Positions 39,721 through 48,121 of a stretch of 64,000 nt of DNA are shown in pieces. Under the pieces are notes generated by a model. The model did no database searches. It was not told the origin of the DNA and worked only from the letters and a program-made list of their open reading frames with translations. Position 1 is the stretch's first letter. The number at the start of each line of letters is the position of its first letter. Made by a program: the position numbers and the translations under genes. This stretch comes from Vibrio sp. MedPE-SWchi (GTDB taxonomy: Bacteria; Pseudomonadota; Gammaproteobacteria; Enterobacterales; Vibrionaceae), in contig MPDB01000003.1 of the NCBI GenBank assembly GCA_001874155.1, forward strand, positions 1-64,000. Direction: 5' to 3'.

Positions 39721-39757
39721 AAGACTCCAATGCCCACCCCAGGCTTGGAGTCTTTTT
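39721..39757 (+). terminator. Terminator of the gal operon
   Basis: AAGACTCCAA pairs with TTGGAGTCTT (inner GCC / GGC pair) and is followed by TTTATT. Confidence 0.88.
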
Positions 39758-39774
39758 ATTGGTCTCGTCTCTCT

Positions 39775-39828
39775 ATTTTCGATCTGGGAATTATTTTCGA
39801 TTTAGGCGTTATTTGTGATCTAGGAATA
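39775..39828. repeat. Three degenerate 18-base tandem repeats
   Basis: ATTTTCGATCTGGGAATT, ATTTTCGATTTAGGCGTT and ATTTGTGATCTAGGAATA lie end to end, immediately downstream of galR. On the minus strand, 18 bases equal six codons with an IPRSKI-like reading. No function is known to me. Confidence 0.75.
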
Positions 39829-39835
39829 AAGCGAG

Positions 39836-40831
39836 CTAAGAACTGACCGAGTTTCGACGAACAAGTGTCGGGGAGTACATCGTCGGCTCGCTTTCAACGG
39901 GTTCTTGTTTCGCTAACGATAATGCCAGTTGAGTGGCCTTTTCTGCCATCATTTGAATAGGGTATCGGACCGTCGTTAGGCTCGGCTGGGTGTAGCGTGC
40001 AATTAGGCCGTCATCGAAACCGATGATGGACATTTCGTCTGGAACCTTAATGCCATTTTCAATCGCAACCGAGAGCGCACCTGCTGCCATGTAATCGTTG
40101 TAGGCCACAACTGCAGTGATGTCGAGAGACTTGGTCAATAGATTGGTCATGGCACTTTCGCCTCCCTCACTGTTGGGATCGCCATTTTCAATATAGCTGC
40201 TTGGTAGGTCGATGCCATGATCCTTTAACGCAGCGAGGTAGCCTTGAACACGCTGGGTCGCATCTTCAATTCGGTGGCTTGAACCGATGCAGGCAATTTT
40301 AGTGTGACCGTGACGAATAAGGTATTCGGTAGCAAGGTAAGCGCCCTTGCGATTGTCGAGCGATATGCAGCGATCCGCAATTTCAGGGATGTGGCGATTG
40401 ATGACAACGAAGCCTTTCACCTCTTTGGAGTAACCAATGATCTCTTCGTCAGACAGCGCTTTTGAATGCACCACTAGGGCTTCACATCGGTTGTTGATCA
40501 AGAGCTCAATGACGCGGCGTTCATCTTTTTTATTGTGGTAGCCATTCCCAATCAAGATGTGCTTTTTTTCCTTGTGAGCTTCGGTGTCGACCGCTTTGAC
40601 TAAGGTGCCAAAAAAGGGGTCAGAAACATCGCCGACTAAGACACCTACGGTATTGGAGCTTTGGCTCACTAGAGCTTTCGCGGCCGCATTGGGACGATAA
40701 CCAAGCTTGCTCATCGCAGCACTCACGGAGTCGATGGACTTTTTACTCGCTTTCGGTGATTTGTTAATAACGCGCGAAACGGTAGCGATAGAAACACCCG
40801 ACTCTTTTGCTACATCCTTAATTGTGGCCAT
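39836..40831 (-). CDS. galR: LacI-family repressor, GalR-like
   Basis: A 331-residue regulator. The LacI helix-turn-helix and hinge are TIKDVAKESGVSIATVSRVINKSPKASKKS (residues ~2-31, read between TIKDVAKE and KASKKS), followed by the sugar-binding periplasmic-type domain (VGVLVGDVSDPFFG, IIGFDDGLIARYTQPSLTTV). It resembles GalR/GalS of E. coli. Operators of the GalR type are found before galE, before the ABC transporter genes and in its own upstream region, so it probably represses the whole galactoside region and itself, with galactose as inducer (inferred). It is convergent with the gal operon. Confidence 0.9.
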   Translation of the reverse strand: MATIKDVAKESGVSIATVSRVINKSPKASKKSIDSVSAAMSKLGYRPNAAAKALVSQSSNTVGVLVGDVSDPFFGTLVKAVDTEAHKEKKHILIGNGYHNKKDERRVIELLINNRCEALVVHSKALSDEEIIGYSKEVKGFVVINRHIPEIADRCISLDNRKGAYLATEYLIRHGHTKIACIGSSHRIEDATQRVQGYLAALKDHGIDLPSSYIENGDPNSEGGESAMTNLLTKSLDITAVVAYNDYMAAGALSVAIENGIKVPDEMSIIGFDDGLIARYTQPSLTTVRYPIQMMAEKATQLALSLAKQEPVESEPTMYSPTLVRRNSVSS

Positions 40832-40951
40832 GCTTTACCTCATACATTACTTACAACCATTTAACACTGAGAGTGTAAATAAGGCAATCAGTGATTCACT
40901 GAAAGAAGATAAATGCGATCAGAAACCCTTTACTTAAAAGGGCTCTGAGAG

Positions 40952-40967
40952 GTGTAAACGTAAAGCA
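40952..40967. promoter_or_regulatory. GalR-type half-operator upstream of galR
   Basis: GTGTAAACGTAAAGCA keeps the left half and centre of the GalR pattern but the right half is changed. It lies ~120 bases before the galR start and may give weak self-control. Confidence 0.45.
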
Positions 40968-41038
40968 TTTTATGGGGGCACTGTTGCGCTTTAATCTATT
41001 GTGAGGGTTTTCCTATTTATTACAGTCGGTTAGAACCG

Positions 41039-41626
41039 TTAGCTGACCTCAGATAGCAATGCGTCAATGGTTTTTTGGTGGTGTGGCTGAACACCTGCCA
41101 GGTTGCCGTATTTCGGTGACTCTCTATCGTTTTCCCTAGGAAAGTGCCAACCAACAGTATGTTTGATGAAGTGCTGAGCAAAGCTTTCAGAGATTTCTAG
41201 ACACCCAGTTAACACGGTATCGACATAGGTTTGCATGATAGGGCTGAGTGAGCAGGGTGGTTCGGGTTTATCTTTTACGTAAACCCATACAACGTCATCG
41301 CTTGCTAAAGAAGGCGTATCAGTGCTTGTGACGGGCTGCTCGCCAATATCAGACAATTGAATGGTTTGTGGTGAGAGTTGAATACGGTGATAGCCTCGCT
41401 CACGGCGATCGAAATCGGCTAAGGCTTGCTCGTCTATTTTCAATAGCACACCGTTTACTTGGCCATTACCAAGATTGACCACCAGAGGGGAGAGCACGTA
41501 GCTGTCGTCGATTTTTCCCCAGTATCGCACTAACCCACTCACAATGGCTGGAATGGTTTCCCCTGTTTGGCCTGTGAGTTTTCTTGAGGCTGAGTTCATT
41601 AAGCTTCCATAGCCGAATATATACAT
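41039..41626 (-). CDS. GGCT-fold (gamma-glutamylcyclotransferase-like) protein
   Basis: A 195-residue protein starting MYIFGYGSLMN, the glycine-rich substrate loop of the gamma-glutamylcyclotransferase fold. A probable catalytic Glu lies in DRRERGYHRI. Members cyclise gamma-glutamyl peptides to 5-oxoproline or act as similar amide lyases. The substrate here is not known. The ATG at 41626 has AGGA six bases upstream and is preferred over the ATG two codons earlier, which directly abuts that AGGA. It stands divergent from nnrS and may be independent of it. Confidence 0.78.
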   Translation of the reverse strand: MYIFGYGSLMNSASRKLTGQTGETIPAIVSGLVRYWGKIDDSYVLSPLVVNLGNGQVNGVLLKIDEQALADFDRRERGYHRIQLSPQTIQLSDIGEQPVTSTDTPSLASDDVVWVYVKDKPEPPCSLSPIMQTYVDTVLTGCLEISESFAQHFIKHTVGWHFPRENDRESPKYGNLAGVQPHHQKTIDALLSEVS

Positions 41627-41701
41627 AACCATTCCTACGTTATATGTTTAGGTTAAAGATATAGATACAGTAAATTACCACCGGTTGCAACTGACACTTT
41701 T

Positions 41702-41738
41702 GTGTCGTATTGACTTACTATTGATGTGTCATTCTGAC
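41702..41738 (+). promoter_or_regulatory. Two NorR-type sites upstream of nnrS
   Basis: GTGTCGTATTGAC (41702-41714) and GTGTCATTCTGAC (41726-41738) are spaced 24 bases apart. Both contain the GT-N7-AC core of NorR enhancer sites and share GTGTCNTNNTGAC. They sit ~45-80 bases upstream of a sigma-54 promoter. Confidence 0.7.
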
Positions 41739-41780
41739 TCTTTGAGTTGGCTAAGTTGATGAAAAATAACGTTTACAGGC

Positions 41781-41797
41781 TTGGCTCGATAAATGCA
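41781..41797 (+). promoter_or_regulatory. Sigma-54 promoter of nnrS
   Basis: TTGGCTCGATAAATGCA fits the consensus TTGGCACGNNNNTTGCA with two mismatches and the required GG-N10-GC spacing. It implies control by an enhancer-binding protein, which the NorR-type sites upstream would supply. Confidence 0.7.
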
Positions 41798-41876
41798 AAG
41801 AAAGCAGTGTTAGCAACATTTGTGATCATTTTACTTTGTGCCCAATTGGGTTTACCAAAGTGCCATAGGAGTTAAC

Positions 41877-43061
41877 TTGCTCAATATTACCGATAAAAAA
41901 GTCGAAGAAGCCATTCCCGCTTATTTACGATTAGGTTTTCGCCCCTTTTTCTTACTTGGCAGCTGCTACGCGGTTATTGCGATAGCTCTTTGGGTTTGGA
42001 TGTTTCAAACGGGCCAACCGAGTGCATTGGGTGTGCCGTCGTTATGGTGGCATGTGCACGAAATGCTGTTTGGTTTTGCCATGGCCATTGTGGTTGGGTT
42101 TGTCTTGACTGCGGTTCAAAACTGGACCGGTATCAATGGCACCAAACATCATCGGTTAGCGGTGCTGGTGCTTTTGTGGCTGTTACCTAGGGTGCTGTTT
42201 TGGACACCGGCACCACTCTGGCTAATGTCGAGTATCGAGGCGCTGTTTTTAGCGTTTGCCGCGTTTGAAGTGGCGACCCGAGTGGTTAAGGCCAAGGGGT
42301 GGCGTAATTTGTTTTTCGTTCCGCTCTTTATACTGGCGATCATTGCGAATTTCGCCAGTTACGCAACGATAAAAGGCATGCCACCGTTTACATCGGCCGC
42401 CGTGTGGCAAGCGATGCTGTGGTGGTTCGCCATCTTGTTGTCGGTGATGGGTGGACGTGTTATTCCCTTCTTTACGGCAAAGCGCTTTAATTTTGAGAAG
42501 GCACAACCATTACCATGGCTTGATTGGGTGGCAAACTTACCACTAGTTTGCTTATTCATTCTGAGCTTCTTCCCTGTGACATTTGCGCAGCTTGGTCAGC
42601 CGTTAATGGTGATTGGCGGTATTGGTCAGTTAGTGCGTTTCATTCGATGGAAGCCATGGCTAACACTCAGTGAACCACTGGTTTGGTCGTTACATGCTGC
42701 GTATTTGTGTTTGCCTCTGAGCCTATTGCTGCGTGGCTTTGTACAAAATCCATTTGCCAATCATAACCTTATTCATCTGTTTGCTATTGGCGCACTGGCT
42801 GGTTTGATACTTGCCATGATTGCACGGGTGACAATGGGCCATACAGGGCGCGCTATTTATGAGGGACCGAATATGAGTGTGGCGTTTATTGCGCTGGCGC
42901 TTGCAGGTGTCATACGAGGGATAGGCGTGACCTTCTTCCCAAGCTCTCTGATCATGATGGTGAACATCAGCGGCGGGCTTTGGATACTTGCCTTTTCTAT
43001 GTACATTGGGTTATTCGGCTACATGCTAATAACGCCAAGAAAAGATGGTCATCCTGGATAG
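41877..43061 (+). CDS. nnrS: NnrS family haem-copper membrane protein
   Basis: A 394-residue polytopic inner-membrane protein with ~12 helices of the NnrS family, which protects cells against nitric oxide. Family features are RLGFRPFFLLGSCYAV, WWHVHEMLFGFAMAIVVGFVLTAVQNWTG (read between WWHVHEM and QNWTG) with His pairs, and MGGRVIPFFTAKRF. The start is not the GTG at 41838: a TTG at 41877 has TAGGAG five bases before it and yields MLNITDKKVEEAIPAYLRLG. A NorR/sigma-54 type promoter lies upstream, in line with induction by nitric oxide. Confidence 0.9.
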   Translation: MLNITDKKVEEAIPAYLRLGFRPFFLLGSCYAVIAIALWVWMFQTGQPSALGVPSLWWHVHEMLFGFAMAIVVGFVLTAVQNWTGINGTKHHRLAVLVLLWLLPRVLFWTPAPLWLMSSIEALFLAFAAFEVATRVVKAKGWRNLFFVPLFILAIIANFASYATIKGMPPFTSAAVWQAMLWWFAILLSVMGGRVIPFFTAKRFNFEKAQPLPWLDWVANLPLVCLFILSFFPVTFAQLGQPLMVIGGIGQLVRFIRWKPWLTLSEPLVWSLHAAYLCLPLSLLLRGFVQNPFANHNLIHLFAIGALAGLILAMIARVTMGHTGRAIYEGPNMSVAFIALALAGVIRGIGVTFFPSSLIMMVNISGGLWILAFSMYIGLFGYMLITPRKDGHPG

Positions 43062-43087
43062 AGACTCGCTAGAGAACGGATTCAAAA

Positions 43088-43157
43088 AAGGCTTAACCGA
43101 GCAACCAACTCATCACGTATCGGGCAGTGCGGTTGGTGCGGTTAAGCCTTCTATTTT
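43088..43157. terminator. Long hairpin between nnrS and the converging NIT-sensor gene
   Basis: AAGGCTTAACCG and CGGTTAAGCCTT make a perfect 12-base outer stem, with an AACC / GGTT pair inside and a large loop. A T-rich run follows on the plus strand and an A-run precedes it, so it could end transcripts from both sides. Confidence 0.7.
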
Positions 43158-43241
43158 TCATTAACTTCAACGTCTATTTCTTCATCAACTTTTCTTGCTC
43201 GATCTACCTAATTTAGTGCTCTAAGGCCTTGCTCTTTGCGC

Positions 43242-44078
43242 TTAAGAAATAGCACTCACTTGTCGAGGCATCGCCTCACTCTGTTTTCGTACCTGCTCAG
43301 TCATGCAGCGCTCTATCCCTTGGTCAAAACGCTCAAACACCGCAGACATCACAACCGTTGCTTGGTCAAAATACTCCGTTGCCGACAGTGTGGGAGCGTC
43401 GCTCATCACGTCAGATTCCACCATCTGAATAAAGCTTGGCAGTGCCAGTTTGTTGGAGATCTCTTTGTCAGATAATTGGCCAAGCTCTTGAGTTAAATAA
43501 AGAAGGCGTATTCGTTCAACACTGCTGCAGTGATGAGCAGCTAGGCAACCAGTGCCAATGGCGCGTGTTTGCCCGATATACTCCGTCATGTTGAGAAGGT
43601 CTTTCCATAAATACTGTATGGAACGGTTCTTACCGTCTTTTAGCGAATAGAGCTGGTATCGAGCGGCGCAGTCGTCGATGAGGTAGAGTAGGTTTTGAAT
43701 GAGCTTATTATGTTCGTAAAGATTGCTGTTGGTTGAGGCGTTATCAATGTTGGCTGCGATCTCGTTCCAATGCAGAGTCAGTTGCTTCCAGTTGGTGTTT
43801 TTTCTCAGCCACTCGCTGTTGTTGTTCAGTGCCAAAATTAGCGCCTGCGTATGAGAGTGAATAGAGTGAATACGGGGCAATAAGCTCTTGTCGCCGTTGA
43901 TGTAGCCAGTGGTAAGCCCGCGGTGCTGTTGAGTAACGCTGAGCAGAATTCGCAGCTCTTTTAGTAAACCTAGCCCTTTGGTGAGTTTGTTTTTGCTTTG
44001 CGAAGACTGCATGGTTAGAACGACAATCATTGCAATGCCACACACAGTGACACCGAATAAAGATAAATATAAATCCAT
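43242..44078 (-). CDS. NIT-like sensory protein
   Basis: A 278-residue protein with one N-terminal membrane anchor (about 1-23) and an all-helical remainder. It reads like a NIT (nitrate/nitrite-sensing) domain: LSVTQQHRGLTTGYINGD near the start, YEHNKLIQNLLYLIDD mid-domain and NMTEYIGQTRAIGTG, which resembles the GQERA-type helix of that family. No output domain follows, so it must signal through a partner. The gene starts 24 bases after the chemoreceptor gene on the same strand and is clearly co-transcribed. The ligand is unproven. The nnrS neighbour makes nitrogen oxides plausible. Confidence 0.65.
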   Translation of the reverse strand: MDLYLSLFGVTVCGIAMIVVLTMQSSQSKNKLTKGLGLLKELRILLSVTQQHRGLTTGYINGDKSLLPRIHSIHSHTQALILALNNNSEWLRKNTNWKQLTLHWNEIAANIDNASTNSNLYEHNKLIQNLLYLIDDCAARYQLYSLKDGKNRSIQYLWKDLLNMTEYIGQTRAIGTGCLAAHHCSSVERIRLLYLTQELGQLSDKEISNKLALPSFIQMVESDVMSDAPTLSATEYFDQATVVMSAVFERFDQGIERCMTEQVRKQSEAMPRQVSAIS

Positions 44079-44102
44079 ACTATGCTCTCCTTTTCCCTTC
44101 GT

Positions 44103-45218
44103 TTAAGCGGTTAACTGTTGTAAGTGGTTGGCGATGGCGGCGTTCTGTTTGGCCACATAACTATTTTGAGACGCGGTAGTTGCGACGTTTTCTAGGTTTT
44201 CTGAGATCTCTTTGGTTGCTATCGCCTGTTGATTAGACGCCGCGGCTATACCTGAAATTTGGTCGGTGACGGAGCGAATTTCGTCCAATGTTTCAGACAG
44301 AGAGTTCGAACTGTTGTCCACTTTCTGTTTGCACTGTTGAGTTTCACTGACGGCATAAGCCATTGCTTCAACGACGGCAACCATGCTTGTCGTTACGTCG
44401 TTAGCCTGCTTTTTTATGGAATCGGCCGATTCTTGGCTTCGCATTGCTAACGTTCTGACTTCTTCTGCGACCACGCCGAAGCCTCTGCCGTCTTCCCCTG
44501 CACGTGCCGCTTCAATCGCAGCATTAAGCGCCAGAAGGTTGCTTTGATCGGCTATCTCTCTGATCAGCTGAGACATGGTGTTGACGGAGTCCATTTTTTG
44601 CTCAAGTTGCTTTAACAACGATTCCGTGGATTGAATGGATTGATTTGCCCCCTCAATATGCTCGATGCAAGCAACCAGTTCTTGTTGCCCGTATCGACAA
44701 CGTTCTAAGCCTAGTTCGGCCGCTTGCTGGGTTTTATCGATTCGACCGCTGACCTCTTCAATACTTTGAGAAAACTCGGTGGTGGCTGAGGCAGAAGAGG
44801 CCGTTGAGTCGCCTTGTACTTCACATTGTTCGGCCACAAGCAGGGCATTTTGTGCGAGCTCCTTGGAAGAGAACCCCATCTCATCACAAATGGATTGCAG
44901 GTGTTTTTCCTCACGCTGAGACAGGCGAACCAGGGTATTTATCTTGATTTGAACAGCGGAAAGAAAATGCAAGGGCAGGGATGCAATGTCGGCATCTCTT
45001 TGCTTTGAATGTAATTCGATGTACTGGGTCAGTCGTGAAACATCGAGACTGATACCACGAAGTAACACCAGATTCAGCGTGGCTAATGCGGCTAATAGGT
45101 AGACACTCATTACGTGCCCTTCTTCGCCGTACAGTACGCACCCTACGGCAAGCAGAAGCGTGAAGATCTGGATGATGATGAAACGGTTTAAGCCAACTGA
45201 CGTTATTATTGTATTCAT
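44103..45218 (-). CDS. Chemoreceptor without a sensor domain (MCP)
   Basis: A 371-residue methyl-accepting chemotaxis protein. Two hydrophobic segments (about 12-29 and 36-56) are joined by only ~6 residues, so there is no periplasmic ligand domain. A ~60-residue cytoplasmic linker leads to the signalling part, whose hairpin tip is [40 protein letters not shown] (read between IADQSNLL and RTLAMRS), with coiled coils either side. No clear C-terminal receptor-modification pentapeptide is seen. The next gene on the strand encodes a membrane-anchored NIT-like sensor, which would complete the receptor. Confidence 0.88.
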   Translation of the reverse strand: MNTIITSVGLNRFIIIQIFTLLLAVGCVLYGEEGHVMSVYLLAALATLNLVLLRGISLDVSRLTQYIELHSKQRDADIASLPLHFLSAVQIKINTLVRLSQREEKHLQSICDEMGFSSKELAQNALLVAEQCEVQGDSTASSASATTEFSQSIEEVSGRIDKTQQAAELGLERCRYGQQELVACIEHIEGANQSIQSTESLLKQLEQKMDSVNTMSQLIREIADQSNLLALNAAIEAARAGEDGRGFGVVAEEVRTLAMRSQESADSIKKQANDVTTSMVAVVEAMAYAVSETQQCKQKVDNSSNSLSETLDEIRSVTDQISGIAAASNQQAIATKEISENLENVATTASQNSYVAKQNAAIANHLQQLTA

Positions 45219-45461
45219 GAGCCTTACCTCTACGGATATGCTTTTACTTTAATAGGAAAGCAATATCCGATCCGCAATGGGGTTAGCTCGCGCTTATCAT
45301 TTAACCTTTTGATTTATAGTTAGTATTCTATATTTCATTACAGGGTGAAACTTGAGTGTAGAGAATGGTGTGCTCTAAATTAACAGCAATTCAGCTGCTT
45401 TTGCACCTTGATAGGGCAGAATGGCCCTCTGCTTTCGCATAGAAAACAGAGGGGCGTTTAT

Positions 45462-47006
45462 TTAGCTGACTTGAGGCAGGTGAACGATCTTCTGTTTTGC
45501 TTGATCCAATACGTAGCGTTCGATGGCATTGGTTTGTTCGTTATCGACGTAAAGACCGAGCTTCGTACGACGCCAAAGAATGTCTTCTAAGCTATGTGCA
45601 AACTCGCGTTCAATCATGTAGTCAATTTCTCGTTGGTAAACCCCATGCGCCTGCTCAGAGAAACAGATGCCAAGATCTGAACGATCAGTCACGCCTTCGA
45701 GTAACTGCCACGTGTAAGTACCGAATTGCGTCACATAGCGAAGTAACAGCGCTTCAGGAATTGTAGGGTGGCTAGCATGAATGGTTTTAGCCAGTTGCTC
45801 ACGGCTGCAACTGAAGTTTCCACCAGGCAAAGCGTGTGATGCCGTCCATTGAGTCCCCATGTTATTTAGATAAGGTTGCAGCTTGTCCATCGCCGCCTCA
45901 GCGAGTTTGCGATAGGTGGTGAGCTTGCCGCCAAAAATCGATAGCAAAGGTGCTTGTTGGCCATTGGCATCAAGTTCAAGCGTGTAGTCACGAGTAATGG
46001 CTTGTGGTGAGTCTGACTCATCATCACACAGCGGTCGTACGCCACTGTATGTCCAAACAACGTCATCTCGACCGAGTTGGGTGACAAAGTGCTGATTAAC
46101 CACATCAATCAAATAGTCGACTTCATCGTCTGAGGTTTTAACTTCTCGAGGATCGCCTTTGTATTCAACATCGGTTGTGCCAATGATTGAGAACTTATCG
46201 AGGTAAGGGATCATAAAGACAATGCGGTTGTCTTTGTTTTGAAGGATGTACGCCTTCGGCTCATCGTGAATACGTGGCACAACAATATGCGATCCTTTGA
46301 TCAAACGAATATTGCGTGGTGATGCCTGATCTAATCCATCATCAAAGAACTGTTTTACCCAAGGACCAGCGGCATTGACGAGGGCTTTTGCCTTGCGCTC
46401 AAAACGAAGATCTGAGGTAAGATCATGGATGGTGACATGCCAAATCCCTTCTTTTCGCTCAGCCTTTTCAACTCGGCAGTAGTTGCGAATCTCTGCGTTG
46501 TTTTCTTGTGCTGCCATGACATTGAGCAACACGAGACGAGCATCATCAACCCAACAATCGGAATACTCAAAGCCCTTTTTAATGTCTGAATTAAAGAGCC
46601 CTGATTTTGCAAGATCAACCGATTTGCTTGCTGGCAGTGTGGTTCGTTTACCTAAATTGTCGTACAGAAACAGCCCACAACGGATCATCCATGCAGGGCG
46701 TAAAAAAGGTCGGTGAGGTAAACGGAAACGCATAGGCTGAGCGATGTGTGGTGCTTTCTTTAGCAAAACTTCTCGCTCTGCGAGCGCTTCAGAAACTAAA
46801 CGAAACTCATAGTGCTCAAGGTAGCGAAGGCCCCCGTGAATGAGTTTTGAACTGGCCGACGACGTTGCTGAAGCAAAGTCGTTCGCTTCGTAAAGGCCAA
46901 CGGATAAACCACGACCTGCTGCATCGGCTGCGATACCTGCGCCATTAATCCCTCCACCAATGACGATGACATCAAGAACGGGTGGTGTTGTTTGTTGAGT
47001 ACTCAT
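45462..47006 (-). CDS. glpD: Aerobic glycerol-3-phosphate dehydrogenase
   Basis: A 514-residue FAD enzyme bound to the inner face of the cytoplasmic membrane that oxidises glycerol 3-phosphate to dihydroxyacetone phosphate and passes electrons to quinone. Motifs are the FAD-binding VIVIGGGINGAGIAADAAG (read VIGGGINGAG), SKLIHGGLRYLEHYEFRLV (read SKLIHGGLRYLE) and FGGKLTTYRKLAE. The C-terminal DAO_C domain is present. It has its own promoter region: a terminator stands between glpR and glpD and a GlpR-type element (TTCGTAAATG) lies just upstream. Confidence 0.95.
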   Translation of the reverse strand: MSTQQTTPPVLDVIVIGGGINGAGIAADAAGRGLSVGLYEANDFASATSSASSKLIHGGLRYLEHYEFRLVSEALAEREVLLKKAPHIAQPMRFRLPHRPFLRPAWMIRCGLFLYDNLGKRTTLPASKSVDLAKSGLFNSDIKKGFEYSDCWVDDARLVLLNVMAAQENNAEIRNYCRVEKAERKEGIWHVTIHDLTSDLRFERKAKALVNAAGPWVKQFFDDGLDQASPRNIRLIKGSHIVVPRIHDEPKAYILQNKDNRIVFMIPYLDKFSIIGTTDVEYKGDPREVKTSDDEVDYLIDVVNQHFVTQLGRDDVVWTYSGVRPLCDDESDSPQAITRDYTLELDANGQQAPLLSIFGGKLTTYRKLAEAAMDKLQPYLNNMGTQWTASHALPGGNFSCSREQLAKTIHASHPTIPEALLLRYVTQFGTYTWQLLEGVTDRSDLGICFSEQAHGVYQREIDYMIEREFAHSLEDILWRRTKLGLYVDNEQTNAIERYVLDQAKQKIVHLPQVS

Positions 47007-47089
47007 GGTTTATGCCTCTTTTGAGCGAACGAGCATTTGTGAACATGAAACAATCGTAACTCAGCTTTCGTTTGTGATCACTATTTATT

Positions 47090-47099
47090 TTCGTAAATG
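47090..47099. promoter_or_regulatory. GlpR operator candidate before glpD
   Basis: TTCGTAAATG is identical to ten bases upstream of glpK. The surrounding TTTCGTTTGTGATCAC has another TTCG half-site. Confidence 0.5.
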
Positions 47100-47120
47100 C
47101 GCGTTTTTATATAGCAGGCA

Positions 47121-47150
47121 TAAAAAACCTCTAGCGGATGGCTAGAGGTT
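47121..47150 (-). terminator. Terminator after glpR
   Basis: On the minus strand AACCTCTAGC pairs with GCTAGAGGTT, followed by TTTTTA. It separates glpR from glpD. Confidence 0.9.
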
Positions 47151-47185
47151 GTTGGGCGTATTGACTAAAAGTATCGTAGACTGGG

Positions 47186-47956
47186 CTAGTACTGCTGAGT
47201 AATCTCAAGCGGAATTGCGTGTTCTTTTAGAATCTCAGAGATCTCTTTTGGCGGCTCTTGATCGGTGACTAACAGATGCAGTTGGGAAAGATTGCCCAGC
47301 TTCACCATCGCGTTACGGCCGAATTTACTGTGGTCAACCGCGAGATAGACACTACGACTGTTCTCTATGATGGCTTGTTTAACGCGCACTTCGTGGTAAT
47401 CAAAGTCGAGCAGTGAACCATCGTAGTCGATGCCACTGACACCGAGTATGCCAAAGTCCAAGCGAAACTGTTTTACAAAGTCGAGCGTTGCTTCTCCGAC
47501 AATTCCTCCGTCTCGGTTACGAACTTCGCCACCGGCAAGGATGACGTTAAACTCAGGATTAGGCAGTAATATCGTGGCGACATTGAGGTTATTTGTCACC
47601 ACTCTTAGTTGTTTATGGTTTTTACTGAGCGCTCGAGCAATCGCTTCTGGGGTCGTACCGATGTCGATAAACAGCGTTGCACCGTCAGGAATGTGTTTAA
47701 CCAATTCTTCTGCAATGACATCCTTTTCATTGAAGTTCATGCTCTTACGGGTGTTGTAAGAGGTATTTTCAGAGCTCAATGGAATGGTTGCCCCGCCATG
47801 ATATCGGCGAATTTTATTTTCGTTCGCCAGCTCGTTGAGGTCACGCCTGATGGTTTGAGGGCTGACATCAAATTGCTCGACAAGCTCTTCGGTGCTGACA
47901 TAACCCTGCTTTTTGACCAGCTCAATGATCTGCTGGTGTCTTGGTATTTGCTTCAT
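47186..47956 (-). CDS. glpR: Glycerol-3-phosphate regulon repressor
   Basis: A 256-residue DeoR-family repressor. It has an N-terminal winged helix (RHQQIIELVKKQGYVSTEELVEQFDVSPQTIRRDLNEL, read from RHQQIIELV to RRDLNEL) and a sugar-phosphate-binding domain (FIDIGTTPEAIARAL, GGEVRNRDGGIVGEATLDF). E. coli GlpR binds glycerol 3-phosphate and represses glpD and glpK, and the gene order here (glpK, glpR, glpD on one strand) and shared operator-like elements support the same role. Confidence 0.94.
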   Translation of the reverse strand: MKQIPRHQQIIELVKKQGYVSTEELVEQFDVSPQTIRRDLNELANENKIRRYHGGATIPLSSENTSYNTRKSMNFNEKDVIAEELVKHIPDGATLFIDIGTTPEAIARALSKNHKQLRVVTNNLNVATILLPNPEFNVILAGGEVRNRDGGIVGEATLDFVKQFRLDFGILGVSGIDYDGSLLDFDYHEVRVKQAIIENSRSVYLAVDHSKFGRNAMVKLGNLSQLHLLVTDQEPPKEISEILKEHAIPLEITQQY

Positions 47957-48079
47957 TAGAGGTTCCTTTCCTCGAACCTAGACCGTGTGGTGTGGTCTTT
48001 GAGAGTGTGCTTGGCTTTATTGTGCGCTAGAGAAGCGGAACTTTGAAGAGGAGAGGCGCGTTTATTTGGCGTGAAATGT

Positions 48080-48107
48080 AAAAAGAGCGCGTGAAAGCGC
48101 TCTTTTT
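48080..48107 (-). terminator. Terminator of glpK
   Basis: The stem AAAAAGAGCGC / GCGCTCTTTTT around GTGAAA. It can act on either strand, and glpK ends just upstream on the minus strand. Confidence 0.9.
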
Positions 48108-48121
48108 ATGAGTGAATGTAA

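Noticed and set aside
45424..45455. GCCCTCTG / CAGAGGGGC hairpin as a glpD terminator
   Set aside because: No T-tract follows on the minus strand where glpD would end. The loop is long, so it is not listed as a terminator.
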